From Haliea sp. (lineage in GTDB: Bacteria; Pseudomonadota; Gammaproteobacteria; Pseudomonadales; Halieaceae), in NCBI GenBank assembly GCA_016704305.1, contig JADJAL010000007.1:62001-126000 (forward strand): 64,000 bases of DNA. Reading direction: 5' to 3'. How positions within the stretch are numbered: the stretch's first letter is position 1; each line of letters starts with the position of its first letter. This document shows, piece by piece, positions 8,157-16,111 of the stretch. The translations under genes and the position numbers were made by a program. A model generated the notes under the pieces. That model saw only the letters and a list, made by a program, of their open reading frames with translations. It was not told where the DNA came from and ran no database searches.

Positions 8157-8870
8157 AAGCGAGGTCAAGGAACTGCGGCAGTCCAGCCAGCAGAATACCG
8201 GCGCCAACGCGCGCGCGTTTATCGGCGACGGCAATCGCCAGTACCTGACCGGGCTTAAGCTGGGCGGCAACAATGTCGCCATCCTGCTGGATGTTTCCGC
8301 CAGCATGCTGGCGGAAAAACTGGTGCAGATCATTCGCCTGCGCAACATGGACGAGTCGATCCAGCGCAAGGCCGAGAAGTGGCGGCAGAGCCTGAACACG
8401 GTGGACTGGCTGACGGCGCAACTCCCCGTCTCCAGCAAATACCAGGTCATCACCTTCAACACCGAGGCGCGACCGGCGCTGTCCGGCACCGAGGGCAAGT
8501 GGCTGGAAGTTGCCAACCAGGCACAGCTGGCCGATGTCAGCGGCGCACTGCGCAAGATCACCCCCAGTGGCGGCACCAGCCTGGAGAATGCATTCCTGGC
8601 GCTGCGCAAGCTGTCGCCCGCGCCGGATAACATTTTCCTGATCACTGACGGCCTGCCGACGCAGGGCACCACGCCGCCGCGCAGTTCGAAGGTGACGGGG
8701 CCGGAGCGCCAGAAACTGTACGCCCAGGCCATCCGCCAGTTGCCGAGCCAGGTGCCGGTAAACGTCATACTGGTGCCGATGGAGGGCGACCCGATGGCGA
8801 TGGCCGAACTGTGGCAGTTGGCGCTGTATACGCGCGGCTCGCTGCTCAGCCCTCGCGAGACTGGCCCTGA
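8157..8870 (+). pseudogene. VWA domain of the first ExbD-like/VWA protein (frameshifted)
   Basis: After the break at about 8160 the frame is open through FIGDGNRQYLTGLKL to a von Willebrand A domain: NNVAILLDVSASML supplies the MIDAS motif DxSxS, KITPSGGTSLENAF the conserved Thr region, and DNIFLITDGLPT the late Asp. It ends in RGSLLSP, where another one-base loss (near 8850) hides the natural end SRDWP and a TGA at 8868-8870 that overlaps the ATG of the next VWA gene. Without that correction the frame runs on to 8997 inside the next gene. An internal ATG at 8305 would make a 230-residue protein lacking the anchor. Confidence 0.6.
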
Positions 8871-9871
8871 TGGCACGGCGCAAGGCGCGCGGCGTACCCG
8901 AATTTTCACTGTCGTTCCTCGACGTGATCTGCTGTGGCTTCGGCGCGATCATCCTGCTGTTGATGATTACCAAAACCGTACAGCCGCAGATCATTGAAGC
9001 CTCCACCGTCAACCTCGAAGGCAAGCTGGCGGCGCTGCAGGAGCAGTTGTTCGAGATGCGCGGCGAAACCAAAATCCTCAATCGCGACCTCAACGCCAAA
9101 CACGAACAGCTGTCCGAGCACGAAGAGCGCATCGCGATATTGCGCGGCCTGATGGCCAGCGCCAAATCCCGGCATGACAGCCTGCAGGTCGAGACCAGCG
9201 CCGATGAGGCTATCGCCGGTCAACTGGCGTCGGCGAAGCAGCAACTGTCCGAAGAGATGAAACGACTGCTGGGCACCCAGCACCAGGCAAAAAATCAACT
9301 GGTCGGCGGGATTCCCGTCGACAGCGAGTACATTATTTTCGTCATCGACACTTCCGGCTCGATGTTTTCCTACGCCTGGCCGCGCATGCTGAAGGAACTC
9401 CAAAACACACTGGCCATCTACCCCAAGGTGAAAGGCATACAGGTCATGAACGATATGGGTAACTACCTGTTCCCCAGCTACCGCGGCAAGTGGATTCCCG
9501 ATACGCCGGGACGGCGCGATATCATCGTACAGAACCTGCGCGGCTGGAGCATTTTCAGTAACTCCAGCCCGGTGGAAGGCATCGAGGCCGCGATCCGTAC
9601 GTTTGCCGCGCCCGACAAGAAGATCAGCATCTACGTGTTCGGCGACGAATTCACCGGCCCGTCGATCACCCAGGTCATCGACACCGTGGACCGCCTCAAC
9701 CGCGTCGATTCCCAGGGCAATCGCCTGGTGCGCATCCACGGCGTGGGCTTCCCCACGCAGTTCAGCCGCGCGCCGCACCTGCAGGGCACCGGCATCCGCT
9801 TCGCCACGCTGATGCGCGAGCTCACCCATCGCAACGGGGGCACCTTTGTCGCGCTCAATGACTTCCGTTAG
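8870..9871 (+). CDS. ExbD-like anchored VWA-domain protein
   Basis: The 333-residue product is intact. Its N-terminus MARRKARGVPEF leads to a transmembrane helix with FSLSFLDVICCGFGA (about 12-36), nearly the same as the upstream protein. A long coiled coil (about 45-145) follows, then a VWA domain: YIIFVIDTSGSMF (MIDAS DxSxS), a Ser/Pro segment near NSSPVEGIEAAI in the Thr position, and KKISIYVFGDEFT. The start codon overlaps the inferred stop of its paralogue, indicating a tandem pair. The Asp at the start of the helix is placed like the proton-carrying Asp of ExbD/TolR, so it could pair with the channel subunit at 5717. This role is inferred. Confidence 0.8.
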   Translation: MARRKARGVPEFSLSFLDVICCGFGAIILLLMITKTVQPQIIEASTVNLEGKLAALQEQLFEMRGETKILNRDLNAKHEQLSEHEERIAILRGLMASAKSRHDSLQVETSADEAIAGQLASAKQQLSEEMKRLLGTQHQAKNQLVGGIPVDSEYIIFVIDTSGSMFSYAWPRMLKELQNTLAIYPKVKGIQVMNDMGNYLFPSYRGKWIPDTPGRRDIIVQNLRGWSIFSNSSPVEGIEAAIRTFAAPDKKISIYVFGDEFTGPSITQVIDTVDRLNRVDSQGNRLVRIHGVGFPTQFSRAPHLQGTGIRFATLMRELTHRNGGTFVALNDFR

Positions 9872-10562
9872 CGGCGGATCGCAAAGTCGGTCGCTCGCCG
9901 CCACGGCGTGGCTGGGGCGACGGTCAGCGCTGTTGTCAGGACTGTTAGCGGGACTGTTGTTGATGCTGCTGGCGAGCTGCGGGCCCGCGCATGTGGTCGT
10001 GCAGGGGAACTTTCCGCCGCCACTGATCGAGCCGCTGCCGCTCACGATTGGCGTCTGGTACAGCGACGCTTTTTCCAAACACGAGTTTTTTGACGACGCA
10101 AAATCGAAAACACAGTCCAGCTGGATCGTCAGCACCGGCGTGGCACAGGTGCAGATGTGGGACGCCTTGCTGGCTGGCATGTTCGCTCACATCGTGCACC
10201 TGCAGGCGCAACCCACGCCCGGCCAGGCGATTGCGGGCGTGGACGCCGTGCTGATCCCGCACGTCGAGGAGTTGCAGTACGCGATCCCCGCGCAGACCCA
10301 GGTCAAGGTGTATGAAATCTGGATGCGCTACCGCTTCGAGCTGCAGAGTGCCGACGGCAGCCCCATCGCCGAATGGACCATGACCGGCTACGGAAAAACC
10401 CCGACGGCCCTGTTGCAGAGCGACCAGGAGGCGGTAAACCTCGCCGCGGTGATCGCGCTGCGCGATGCCGGCGCCAACTTCGCCACCAACTTTACCCGCC
10501 TGCCCGCGATACAGGCGTGGCTGCAGGAGAAGGGTGTGCAGGCCGTGGCGGTGACGCCATGA
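9858..10562 (+). CDS. Hypothetical lipoprotein
   Basis: I chose the ATG at 9858 over the upstream TTG at 9846; the gene overlaps the end of the VWA gene by 14 bp. The roughly 234-residue product has an unusually long N-region, then a hydrophobic stretch with lipobox LLASC. The mature part starts GPAHVVVQGNFPPPLIEPL and includes LPLTIGVWYSDAFSKHEF and VDAVLIPHVEELQYAI, patterns seen in small periplasmic lipoproteins of envelope clusters. YEIWMRYRFELQSADGSPIA resembles beta-rich lipoproteins that sense or bind envelope components. No enzyme motif is visible. Its stop overlaps the next start (ATGA). Confidence 0.7.
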   Translation: MTSVSGGSQSRSLAATAWLGRRSALLSGLLAGLLLMLLASCGPAHVVVQGNFPPPLIEPLPLTIGVWYSDAFSKHEFFDDAKSKTQSSWIVSTGVAQVQMWDALLAGMFAHIVHLQAQPTPGQAIAGVDAVLIPHVEELQYAIPAQTQVKVYEIWMRYRFELQSADGSPIAEWTMTGYGKTPTALLQSDQEAVNLAAVIALRDAGANFATNFTRLPAIQAWLQEKGVQAVAVTP

Positions 10563-11245
10563 ACATAGCCTGCGTGAACGAGTCCTCCGTGTTTACAATG
10601 ATCGCAAAAGCGCTGGCGTGCGCCAGCGCCGCACTACTCTCGGCCTGCGTGACCTCCACGGTGGACGAGATGGTGTACAACAAGCCAGCGCTGGGCATCG
10701 GCGATGCCAGCGTGGTGATCCTCGGCCGGCGCCACGCCAGCGACTACGAGACCGAGCCCGATTTTGTCACCTGCGTGGGCGACTACATCGCCTCCGGCGA
10801 CAAGACGATCACCGTCATCAGCGAACTGGATTTTCTCAACGAGCTGTACCCCTGGTTCGAGCCGCGCACCGCGCCGCTGCACCCTGCCGATATCGAACGC
10901 CTGCTGCAGCAAAAGCCGGTGGCGGACAAAATGGCGGCGCTCAAGGTCGAGTACATGATCTGGCTGGACGGCTCGACCGAACGTATTGGTGGCAGCGGCT
11001 CGATGGCGTGCAGCCTGGGCGGCTGCTTTGGCTTCGGCACCTGGAGCCACGATGCCAACTATGAAGCGACCATCTGGGATTTCACTGACAAGGCCGAGGT
11101 CGGCCATGTCAACACCAAGGCGACCGGCCAGTCCTATATGCCGGCGGTAATCGTGCCGATACCGATTATCGCCCCGGTGCAGGGCACGGCCTGTGACGGT
11201 ATTGGCCAGCAATTGCTGCAATTCCTGTCCAGCGGGCAGCAATAG
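10559..11245 (+). CDS. Hypothetical lipoprotein
   Basis: The ATG overlaps the TGA of the preceding gene, which fixes the start. The 228-residue product has a signal peptide with lipobox LLSAC (about residue 30). The mature part includes ASVVILGRRHASDYETEP, ISELDFLNELYPWFEPRTAP, and a Gly/Cys-rich patch GSMACSLGGCFGFGTW with two cysteines that could form a disulfide. The end is Pro/Ile-rich (VIVPIPIIAPVQGTACDG). The layout resembles its upstream neighbour: an exported lipoprotein of unknown function translated together with the VWA genes. Confidence 0.7.
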   Translation: MNIACVNESSVFTMIAKALACASAALLSACVTSTVDEMVYNKPALGIGDASVVILGRRHASDYETEPDFVTCVGDYIASGDKTITVISELDFLNELYPWFEPRTAPLHPADIERLLQQKPVADKMAALKVEYMIWLDGSTERIGGSGSMACSLGGCFGFGTWSHDANYEATIWDFTDKAEVGHVNTKATGQSYMPAVIVPIPIIAPVQGTACDGIGQQLLQFLSSGQQ

Positions 11246-11254
11246 GAGGCACTT

Positions 11255-12664
11255 ATGCACAGCCTGCACAGACCACGCACCCTGCACCGTCGTGCACTTA
11301 TCCTGGCCGCGTTACTGGCTGTACCGGCGGTATTGACCGGTTGTGCCGGGAGCGCGTCGAAGGGCAAGGAGATGCACCAGGAAATGGTCTCGCAGGGAGC
11401 GCCCTACGATAATCCGCCGTTGCAGGCCTATGTGAACCAGGTGGGCCAGCGACTGGTCGCCAACAGCGGCGAATCCGGCACGTTTACATTCACCGTGGTC
11501 GACAGCCCCGATATCAACGCCTTCGCGCTGCCCGGCGGCTATATCTACATCAATCGCGGCCTGCTGGCCTACCTCGACAACGAGGCGGAGCTGGCCGCAG
11601 TGCTGGCGCATGAAATCGGACATGTCACGGCTGGACACCATAACCGACAGCAGGCGGCATCCGTCGCCAACAAGGTGGTTGCGGTCACGACCTACGTGGT
11701 AACCGGCAGCGGCGACCTCGCCAACGCCTCCAACATGTACGGCACGGAACTGGTCAGCGGCTACGGCCGGGAAATGGAACTGGAGGCCGACGGCTTTGGC
11801 GCGCAGTACATGTACCAGTCCGGCTACGATCCGGATTCGCTGCTGGAAGTGATCGGCGTGCTCAAGGACCAGGAGCAGTTCCAGCGCGTCAAAGCCAAGT
11901 CGGGCGGCAAGGCGGTGGCGTCCTACCACGGCCTGTACGCCTCCCACCCGCGCAATGACCAGCGCCTGAAACAGGTCGTGCAGACCGCCAGCGAGCTCGA
12001 TGCGACCTCACAGAAGGAGGACCCGTCCGCACCCGGTGAATTCCAGCGCCAGCTCGAAGGCCTGGTGTGGGGGGAAAGCGTGCCCAATGAGCGCGCGGAC
12101 AATCGCTACTACCACAATAAGCTGGCCTTCACCTTCGAGCACCCGCAAGACTGGACCGTGAATGCCGGCGCCAAAGCGATCGTCGCCAGCGCGCCGGACG
12201 GCGGCACGGATCTCACCATCACCATCCGCCGCCGCGACCAGGCGACGCCCGAGGCGGTATTGGCAGGCAGTGTGCCCGGTGCGCTCAGCGCCGGCACCGC
12301 ACTCGACCAGGCCGGACTCAAGGGCTACACCGCCATCGCCGGCAGCGGCGCGAGTGCAAAGCGCGTGGCGGTGATCGACTACAACAACCTGAGTTACCTG
12401 TTCGATGGCAAGGCGCAGGATTTCGCCACCGGGGACTCGGCGCTGCTCGCGATGATAGAAAGCTTCAGGCCGATGCACCCGGCGGAACAGGGCGCCAGCA
12501 ACGGGCTCTACGTGCACTACATCCAGGTGCCGCAGGGCGCCACGATGGCCAGCCTCGCCGCAGGTTCCCGCATCCCCGATGCCGAAGCGCAGCTGCGCCT
12601 GCTGAATGGGCTGTATCCGAGAGGCGAGCCGCGTACGGGGGATTGGATCAAAGTGATTCGGTGA
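11255..12664 (+). CDS. M48-family metalloprotease lipoprotein
   Basis: The 469-residue product follows AGGAGG. It has a lipobox (VLTGC, Cys30). The peptidase domain carries the zinc motif HEIGH (residues 119-123) and the third ligand in ELEAD (Glu177), with INAFALPGGYIYINRGLL before it, as in BepA/LoiP-type periplasmic proteases that clear misfolded outer-membrane proteins. After residue 270 comes a domain resembling a PsbP or lipoprotein beta-sandwich (YYHNKLAFTFEHPQDWTV) and a short C-terminal module ending GDWIKVIR. It closes the envelope gene run, so it may cleave or quality-control its products; that link is inferred. Confidence 0.88.
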   Translation: MHSLHRPRTLHRRALILAALLAVPAVLTGCAGSASKGKEMHQEMVSQGAPYDNPPLQAYVNQVGQRLVANSGESGTFTFTVVDSPDINAFALPGGYIYINRGLLAYLDNEAELAAVLAHEIGHVTAGHHNRQQAASVANKVVAVTTYVVTGSGDLANASNMYGTELVSGYGREMELEADGFGAQYMYQSGYDPDSLLEVIGVLKDQEQFQRVKAKSGGKAVASYHGLYASHPRNDQRLKQVVQTASELDATSQKEDPSAPGEFQRQLEGLVWGESVPNERADNRYYHNKLAFTFEHPQDWTVNAGAKAIVASAPDGGTDLTITIRRRDQATPEAVLAGSVPGALSAGTALDQAGLKGYTAIAGSGASAKRVAVIDYNNLSYLFDGKAQDFATGDSALLAMIESFRPMHPAEQGASNGLYVHYIQVPQGATMASLAAGSRIPDAEAQLRLLNGLYPRGEPRTGDWIKVIR

Positions 12665-12724
12665 GGCTCGCTCGGGTTACTCTGCACTGCCATCAGCTAG
12701 AGTACTTCCCTTGAGACCCCGAAA

Positions 12725-13951
12725 TCAGAACGCCGGATCGAAATTGAAATAGATCGGGTTGGACAGCGCAATCATGTTGCCGCTGAGTGCTGTCGAAATC
12801 GGCACCTCGGGAAAGTCCGTCTGCTGGCCGGTGATTTCAACACGATAGTATTTGCGCTGGTCCGCAGGCGGCGTGTCAGTAAAGCTCACGCTGCTCTGTC
12901 CCGGAGGAATGGACAACTCCATCAACGTGTAACCATCGGTTATCACCTTGACGGTATACGGGGTGGAGTCCGACAGACCACCACCCACGAGGTCCACGCG
13001 AAAGTTCACGGGCTCGCCGCTGGCGCCGGCATGGTCGCCCATCATCATGTCCTGTTCACCATCGGCATCCAGATCGGCGTAAAACACCACGCGCGGCGCA
13101 TACGGATTGGAACTTACCGACGCGCGCCCATTGTCCAGCGCGTGGATCACAGACTGCGCCGACCACTCAGTTGCAAATACCCAGGTGGTGGGCGTGCCGA
13201 CATTATTGGCCGGGGCCTGGTAAGAACTGCTGGAGGGTGTTTCCCCCTCTCCGGGATAGCCGTGGTGGGAGTCGCTACCGCCGCGCGCTGTAATGGCGCG
13301 CCCGGACTTCAGCATGTCGTCCCAGATTGCCACCGCGCGTTTGTTATCGTCCGCCCAGATTGCCGAGCCCCACACTTCCATGGAATCGACCATGTCGTAG
13401 CTGAAACCGAAGTGATCACTGGCAGCGGGATGGTTGGCCGAGAGGTGGACACCCAGTTCTTTTACCAGCGCGCCGATCTCCACATCGTAATTATCGCGCG
13501 CATCATAGAGGCGCTGATGGTCGTAAGGCACAGCGGAAAAAGGGTTGCCGTGTCCGCGATGCGTGGTCCATTCGGCACTGTGGAGCATGATCAATGGGCT
13601 GTTCTTGAAATCGGAGTCGGCCCAGGTGTGGCTGGCCACGTCGCCTGCCACGTGATTGTCATGGTCTGAGATTGCGAGGTACTGCAGCCCCACTTCTCCG
13701 GCGAGCGCGGTGATTTTGGCGATCGGATTCAATGTTGAATCATTGCTGTGCTCCGAATGCACGTGCAGGTCACCCGCCAGCCACTGCCCTTCGGTAAGAC
13801 TCTCGATGGGCGGGTAAATGCTACCGGTGTTGTCGGTCGGCGGACCGTCAATCGCAAGCCCATTGTGTGTTCCATCGCCAGAACTGCAGGCGGAGAGCAC
13901 CACCGCTGCAATGCAACAAAGAATTCCGGCGCGAAGAAATCGGGAAACCAT
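12725..13951 (-). CDS. PHP-domain (CehA/McbA-like) metallohydrolase lipoprotein
   Basis: The 408-residue product has a signal peptide with lipobox VLSAC (Cys about 21). The PHP domain starts with DLHVHSEHSNDS, which supplies the HxH metal ligands, followed by YLAISDHDNH, the Glu/His in MLHSAEWTTHRGHGN, LSANHPAA and ARGGSDSHHG. These are the usual metal ligands of PHP phosphoesterases and of the CehA/McbA carbaryl-hydrolase branch. The last 110 residues are a beta domain (VVFYADLDADGEQDMMMGDH). It stands alone, facing the M48 gene; the substrate is not predictable. Confidence 0.82.
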   Translation of the reverse strand: MVSRFLRAGILCCIAAVVLSACSSGDGTHNGLAIDGPPTDNTGSIYPPIESLTEGQWLAGDLHVHSEHSNDSTLNPIAKITALAGEVGLQYLAISDHDNHVAGDVASHTWADSDFKNSPLIMLHSAEWTTHRGHGNPFSAVPYDHQRLYDARDNYDVEIGALVKELGVHLSANHPAASDHFGFSYDMVDSMEVWGSAIWADDNKRAVAIWDDMLKSGRAITARGGSDSHHGYPGEGETPSSSSYQAPANNVGTPTTWVFATEWSAQSVIHALDNGRASVSSNPYAPRVVFYADLDADGEQDMMMGDHAGASGEPVNFRVDLVGGGLSDSTPYTVKVITDGYTLMELSIPPGQSSVSFTDTPPADQRKYYRVEITGQQTDFPEVPISTALSGNMIALSNPIYFNFDPAF

Positions 13952-14263
13952 ACGCTTTCCTATAGATGAAGAGACTGTTCGATCATTTAACGGCTGAATA
14001 CTTCCCGCCCATTACCGGATTAGTGACACTCATGGCACACCAAAATCACTGCGGCTGGCGGTTTGGTCGCCGGTATCGCAGGGCCGTCATCCCGCCGCGC
14101 GCCTGTCGGAAAACTTTACACCATTCTGACAGGCTATCTGGCCGATCTTTAACTCCTTGAAAGTACGCGAGCCCCGTTTGGCACACGCCTTGTGTGCACC
14201 CGCGTGCCGACCGCGCGCGCCGTAATATAACAATCCACCACATTCCATTTGCAGGCTATCACC
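13952..14263. other. Intergenic region between divergent genes
   Basis: About 310 bp separate the minus-strand PHP gene from the plus-strand PEP-CTERM pseudogene. A small perfect hairpin lies at 14181-14197 (GCACAC, 5-base loop, GTGTGC). An AT-rich run at 14222-14235 (TAATATAACAAT) could be part of a promoter for the downstream gene. I see no further gene. Confidence 0.4.
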
Positions 14264-14906
14264 ATGAAAACCACACTAGGCGCGACCGGCGGTATCGTGA
14301 TGCTGGTTGCGCGTCATCCGCACAAGCCAACCTGATCGTGGGATCCGCTGCCGGCGGCGGTTGCTCCCGTTCGGCTGCAACGACTCGGGCTCTCGGTGGG
14401 AGTCGATACTACCAGCAGATCTACAGCAGCACGTTTGCCGGGCCGATCAATATCGGGAGTTTGACCTTCTAACTCGTGCTCCCAATTGTCGGCAATCCAT
14501 TGGTCGGCGATTACACTTTCCATTTGTCCACGGCGACGGTAAGCCTGGGGGCGATGAGCACCACGCTGGCCGACAATATCGGTGCGGACAACACGCTGTT
14601 TTTCAGCGGCAGCCTCGGCACCGGATCGCTGGCCTTTACCGTTGTGGGCACACCGTTTTACTACGACCCGGCACTGGGCGACTTGCTGCTCGACATCGTC
14701 GTCAACAACCAGGATGACGTGCCGAACGACGGCAACAATGGGTACAACGATGCCAGCGGTCCCGGACCGACACAGACCAGTTTTGCGCTCGGCAATACCG
14801 TGATCCACCGGGAGGCTGGTGACGGCTGCCCCCCCGGCGTTGCCCGCGCCTGCCACGCTCGCCCTGGTTGGACTAAGCCTGGCGGCGCTGCCCGCGCCGC
14901 GCCTAG
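14264..14906 (+). pseudogene. PEP-CTERM-type exported protein, disrupted
   Basis: MKTTLGATGG begins a signal peptide whose end (ASSAQANLIVGSAAGG) is found one frame over. The mature part, Gly/Ser/Thr-rich, is interrupted by an in-frame TAA at 14470-14472 (SLTF stop LVLPIVGNPL), then runs through NIGADNTLFFSGSLGTG and DLLLDIVVNNQDDVPNDGN to a further frame change near 14815. In that frame the C-terminus is PALPAPATLALVGLSLAALP, a PEP-CTERM sorting signal; one more shift gives the expected basic end and a TAG at 14904-14906. At least three indels and one stop are needed, so it is either dead or badly sequenced. No exosortase gene lies in the window. Confidence 0.6.
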
Positions 14907-15058
14907 AACCGATACCGCAGCGAGGCGCAGCAGGTGCGCGGTGCACCGTAGCTTGCGGCGACCCAACCGAGGCTGTCAGGAACACTGAGGCCGCCGGTGA
15001 CATACTCCTCGTCAAGAGCCTTCCTGCAGGTTTTCATCGGTCCAGCCGTGGCAGCGGG
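14903..15058 (-). pseudogene. C-terminal remnant of a TonB-dependent-receptor-like barrel
   Basis: On the minus strand the frame ending at 14903 reads EEYVTGGLSVPDSLGWVA then ASYGAPRTCCASLRYRF and stop. The ..YGAPRT..LSLRYRF ending with terminal Phe is typical of TonB-dependent outer-membrane receptors (last beta strand). Only about 45 codons are present, directly downstream of the DUF2288 gene, and a second frame (TDENLQEG) seems to continue it upstream. The barrel is therefore a leftover of a deletion. Its stop codon overlaps the stop of the convergent PEP-CTERM pseudogene. Confidence 0.45.
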
Positions 15059-15385
15059 TCACATTGATAATTCGACGTCGCGTTGTTGCACCAGCACCCA
15101 GGGCGCTGCCACTACCGCCCAGAGCAGGGTATTCGCTTCGTACCACGCCAGCGCCAGTTCGTCGTTGACGCCCGTGACCTCGCCTGTGGCGATCCAGCGC
15201 TGAAAACTGTCGGTATTGTCCATGCCCAGTTGCACAGCGACGTCCACCAGGCTGAGGTCGGGCGACACCACAATCACGCTGCCATGTGCGTAGTAGGTCT
15301 GCAATTCATGCCAGTGGATGCGGGCGGTCTGGCGATGGTATTCCTCGCGCAATACGTGTTGTCGCTCTGTCGTGCCTTCAGCCAT
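15059..15385 (-). CDS. DUF2288 family protein
   Basis: The 108-residue product begins MAEGTTERQHVLREEYHRQ. The family pattern is clear: TARIHWHELQTYYAHGSVIV, SPDLSLVDVAVQLGMD, ELALAWYEANTLLWAVVAAP and WVLVQ near the end. DUF2288 proteins are small, soluble and uncharacterised. The start codon lies inside the last codons of the upstream metallo-hydrolase gene (8-bp overlap), which supports the chosen ATG and suggests a two-gene unit. Confidence 0.85.
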   Translation of the reverse strand: MAEGTTERQHVLREEYHRQTARIHWHELQTYYAHGSVIVVSPDLSLVDVAVQLGMDNTDSFQRWIATGEVTGVNDELALAWYEANTLLWAVVAAPWVLVQQRDVELSM

Positions 15386-16028
15386 AGCGCGAGTCTGCCA
15401 CGAAGGGATTGGTCTGCCGTTCATGGCCGAAGGTTGAGGTCGGGCCATGACCGGGCACGAAGGTGATGTCGTCGCCCAGCGGGAAAAGTTTTTCGCGGAT
15501 GCTGGCTATCAGCTCTTCGTGGTTGCCCCGGGGGAAATCGGAGCGGCCGATGGAGCCCTGGAACAACACGTCGCCAACCCAGGCCACTTTCTGCGGTTCG
15601 TAGATGAACACGACATGGCCGGGCGTGTGCCCCGGACAGTGGATGACCTGCAGTTCCTGCTCGCCGACCGTTACCGTATCGCCCTGCTCCAGCCAGCGAT
15701 CGGGGACGAACGCCTCGGCTGGCGGGAAACCCGACATCTGGCAGGACTGTGGCAGCTTCTGCAACCAGAAATCGTCTTCCCGGTGCGGCCCCTCTATCGG
15801 TATGCCGAGTTGCTTGCGCAGCACATCCGAGGCGGCGCAGTGGTCCATATGGGCATGCGTGAGGATGATTTTTTCCACGCTGGCCTGCATCTTTTCAGCC
15901 GCGGCCAGAATGCGCTCGATATCCCCGCCGGGATCGACAATCGCCGCGCGACCGGTGGCCTCACATTTGATGATCGAGCAGTTCTGTTGGTAGGGCGTGA
16001 CGGGGACGATGGTGCACTGGATGGACAT
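15378..16028 (-). CDS. Metallo-beta-lactamase-fold hydrolase (glyoxalase II-like, YcbL type)
   Basis: The 216-residue product has the zinc motif THAHMDH (T-H-x-H-x-D-H), then HCPGHTPGHVVFI, WVGDVLFQGSIGR and FVPGHGPTS, the usual ligand set of the glyoxalase II branch. Its length matches the short YcbL-type enzymes that lack the glutathione-binding C-terminal domain of classical glyoxalase II. It probably hydrolyses a thioester in the cytosol; the natural substrate is uncertain. It starts MSIQCTIVPVTPYQQNC, a common start for this group, and overlaps DUF2288 downstream. Confidence 0.9.
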   Translation of the reverse strand: MSIQCTIVPVTPYQQNCSIIKCEATGRAAIVDPGGDIERILAAAEKMQASVEKIILTHAHMDHCAASDVLRKQLGIPIEGPHREDDFWLQKLPQSCQMSGFPPAEAFVPDRWLEQGDTVTVGEQELQVIHCPGHTPGHVVFIYEPQKVAWVGDVLFQGSIGRSDFPRGNHEELIASIREKLFPLGDDITFVPGHGPTSTFGHERQTNPFVADSRYG

Positions 16029-16111
16029 AGGCGTATTTTGCGCTCACTGACGGGATGCCAAAAGGCGGCAGTGTAGCAGAAGGTTGCTGCTTTCAGGCTG
16101 CTGAAGACGCT

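Noticed and set aside
8005..9165. Open frame of 386 codons on the minus strand
   Set aside because: Lies antisense to the VWA genes, Arg/Ala/Gln-rich, no motif.
5717..9871. Zorya-type antiphage system
   Set aside because: A MotA-like protein is present, but no OmpA-type ZorB, ZorC or the helicase/nuclease ZorD is nearby; the VWA pairs point elsewhere.
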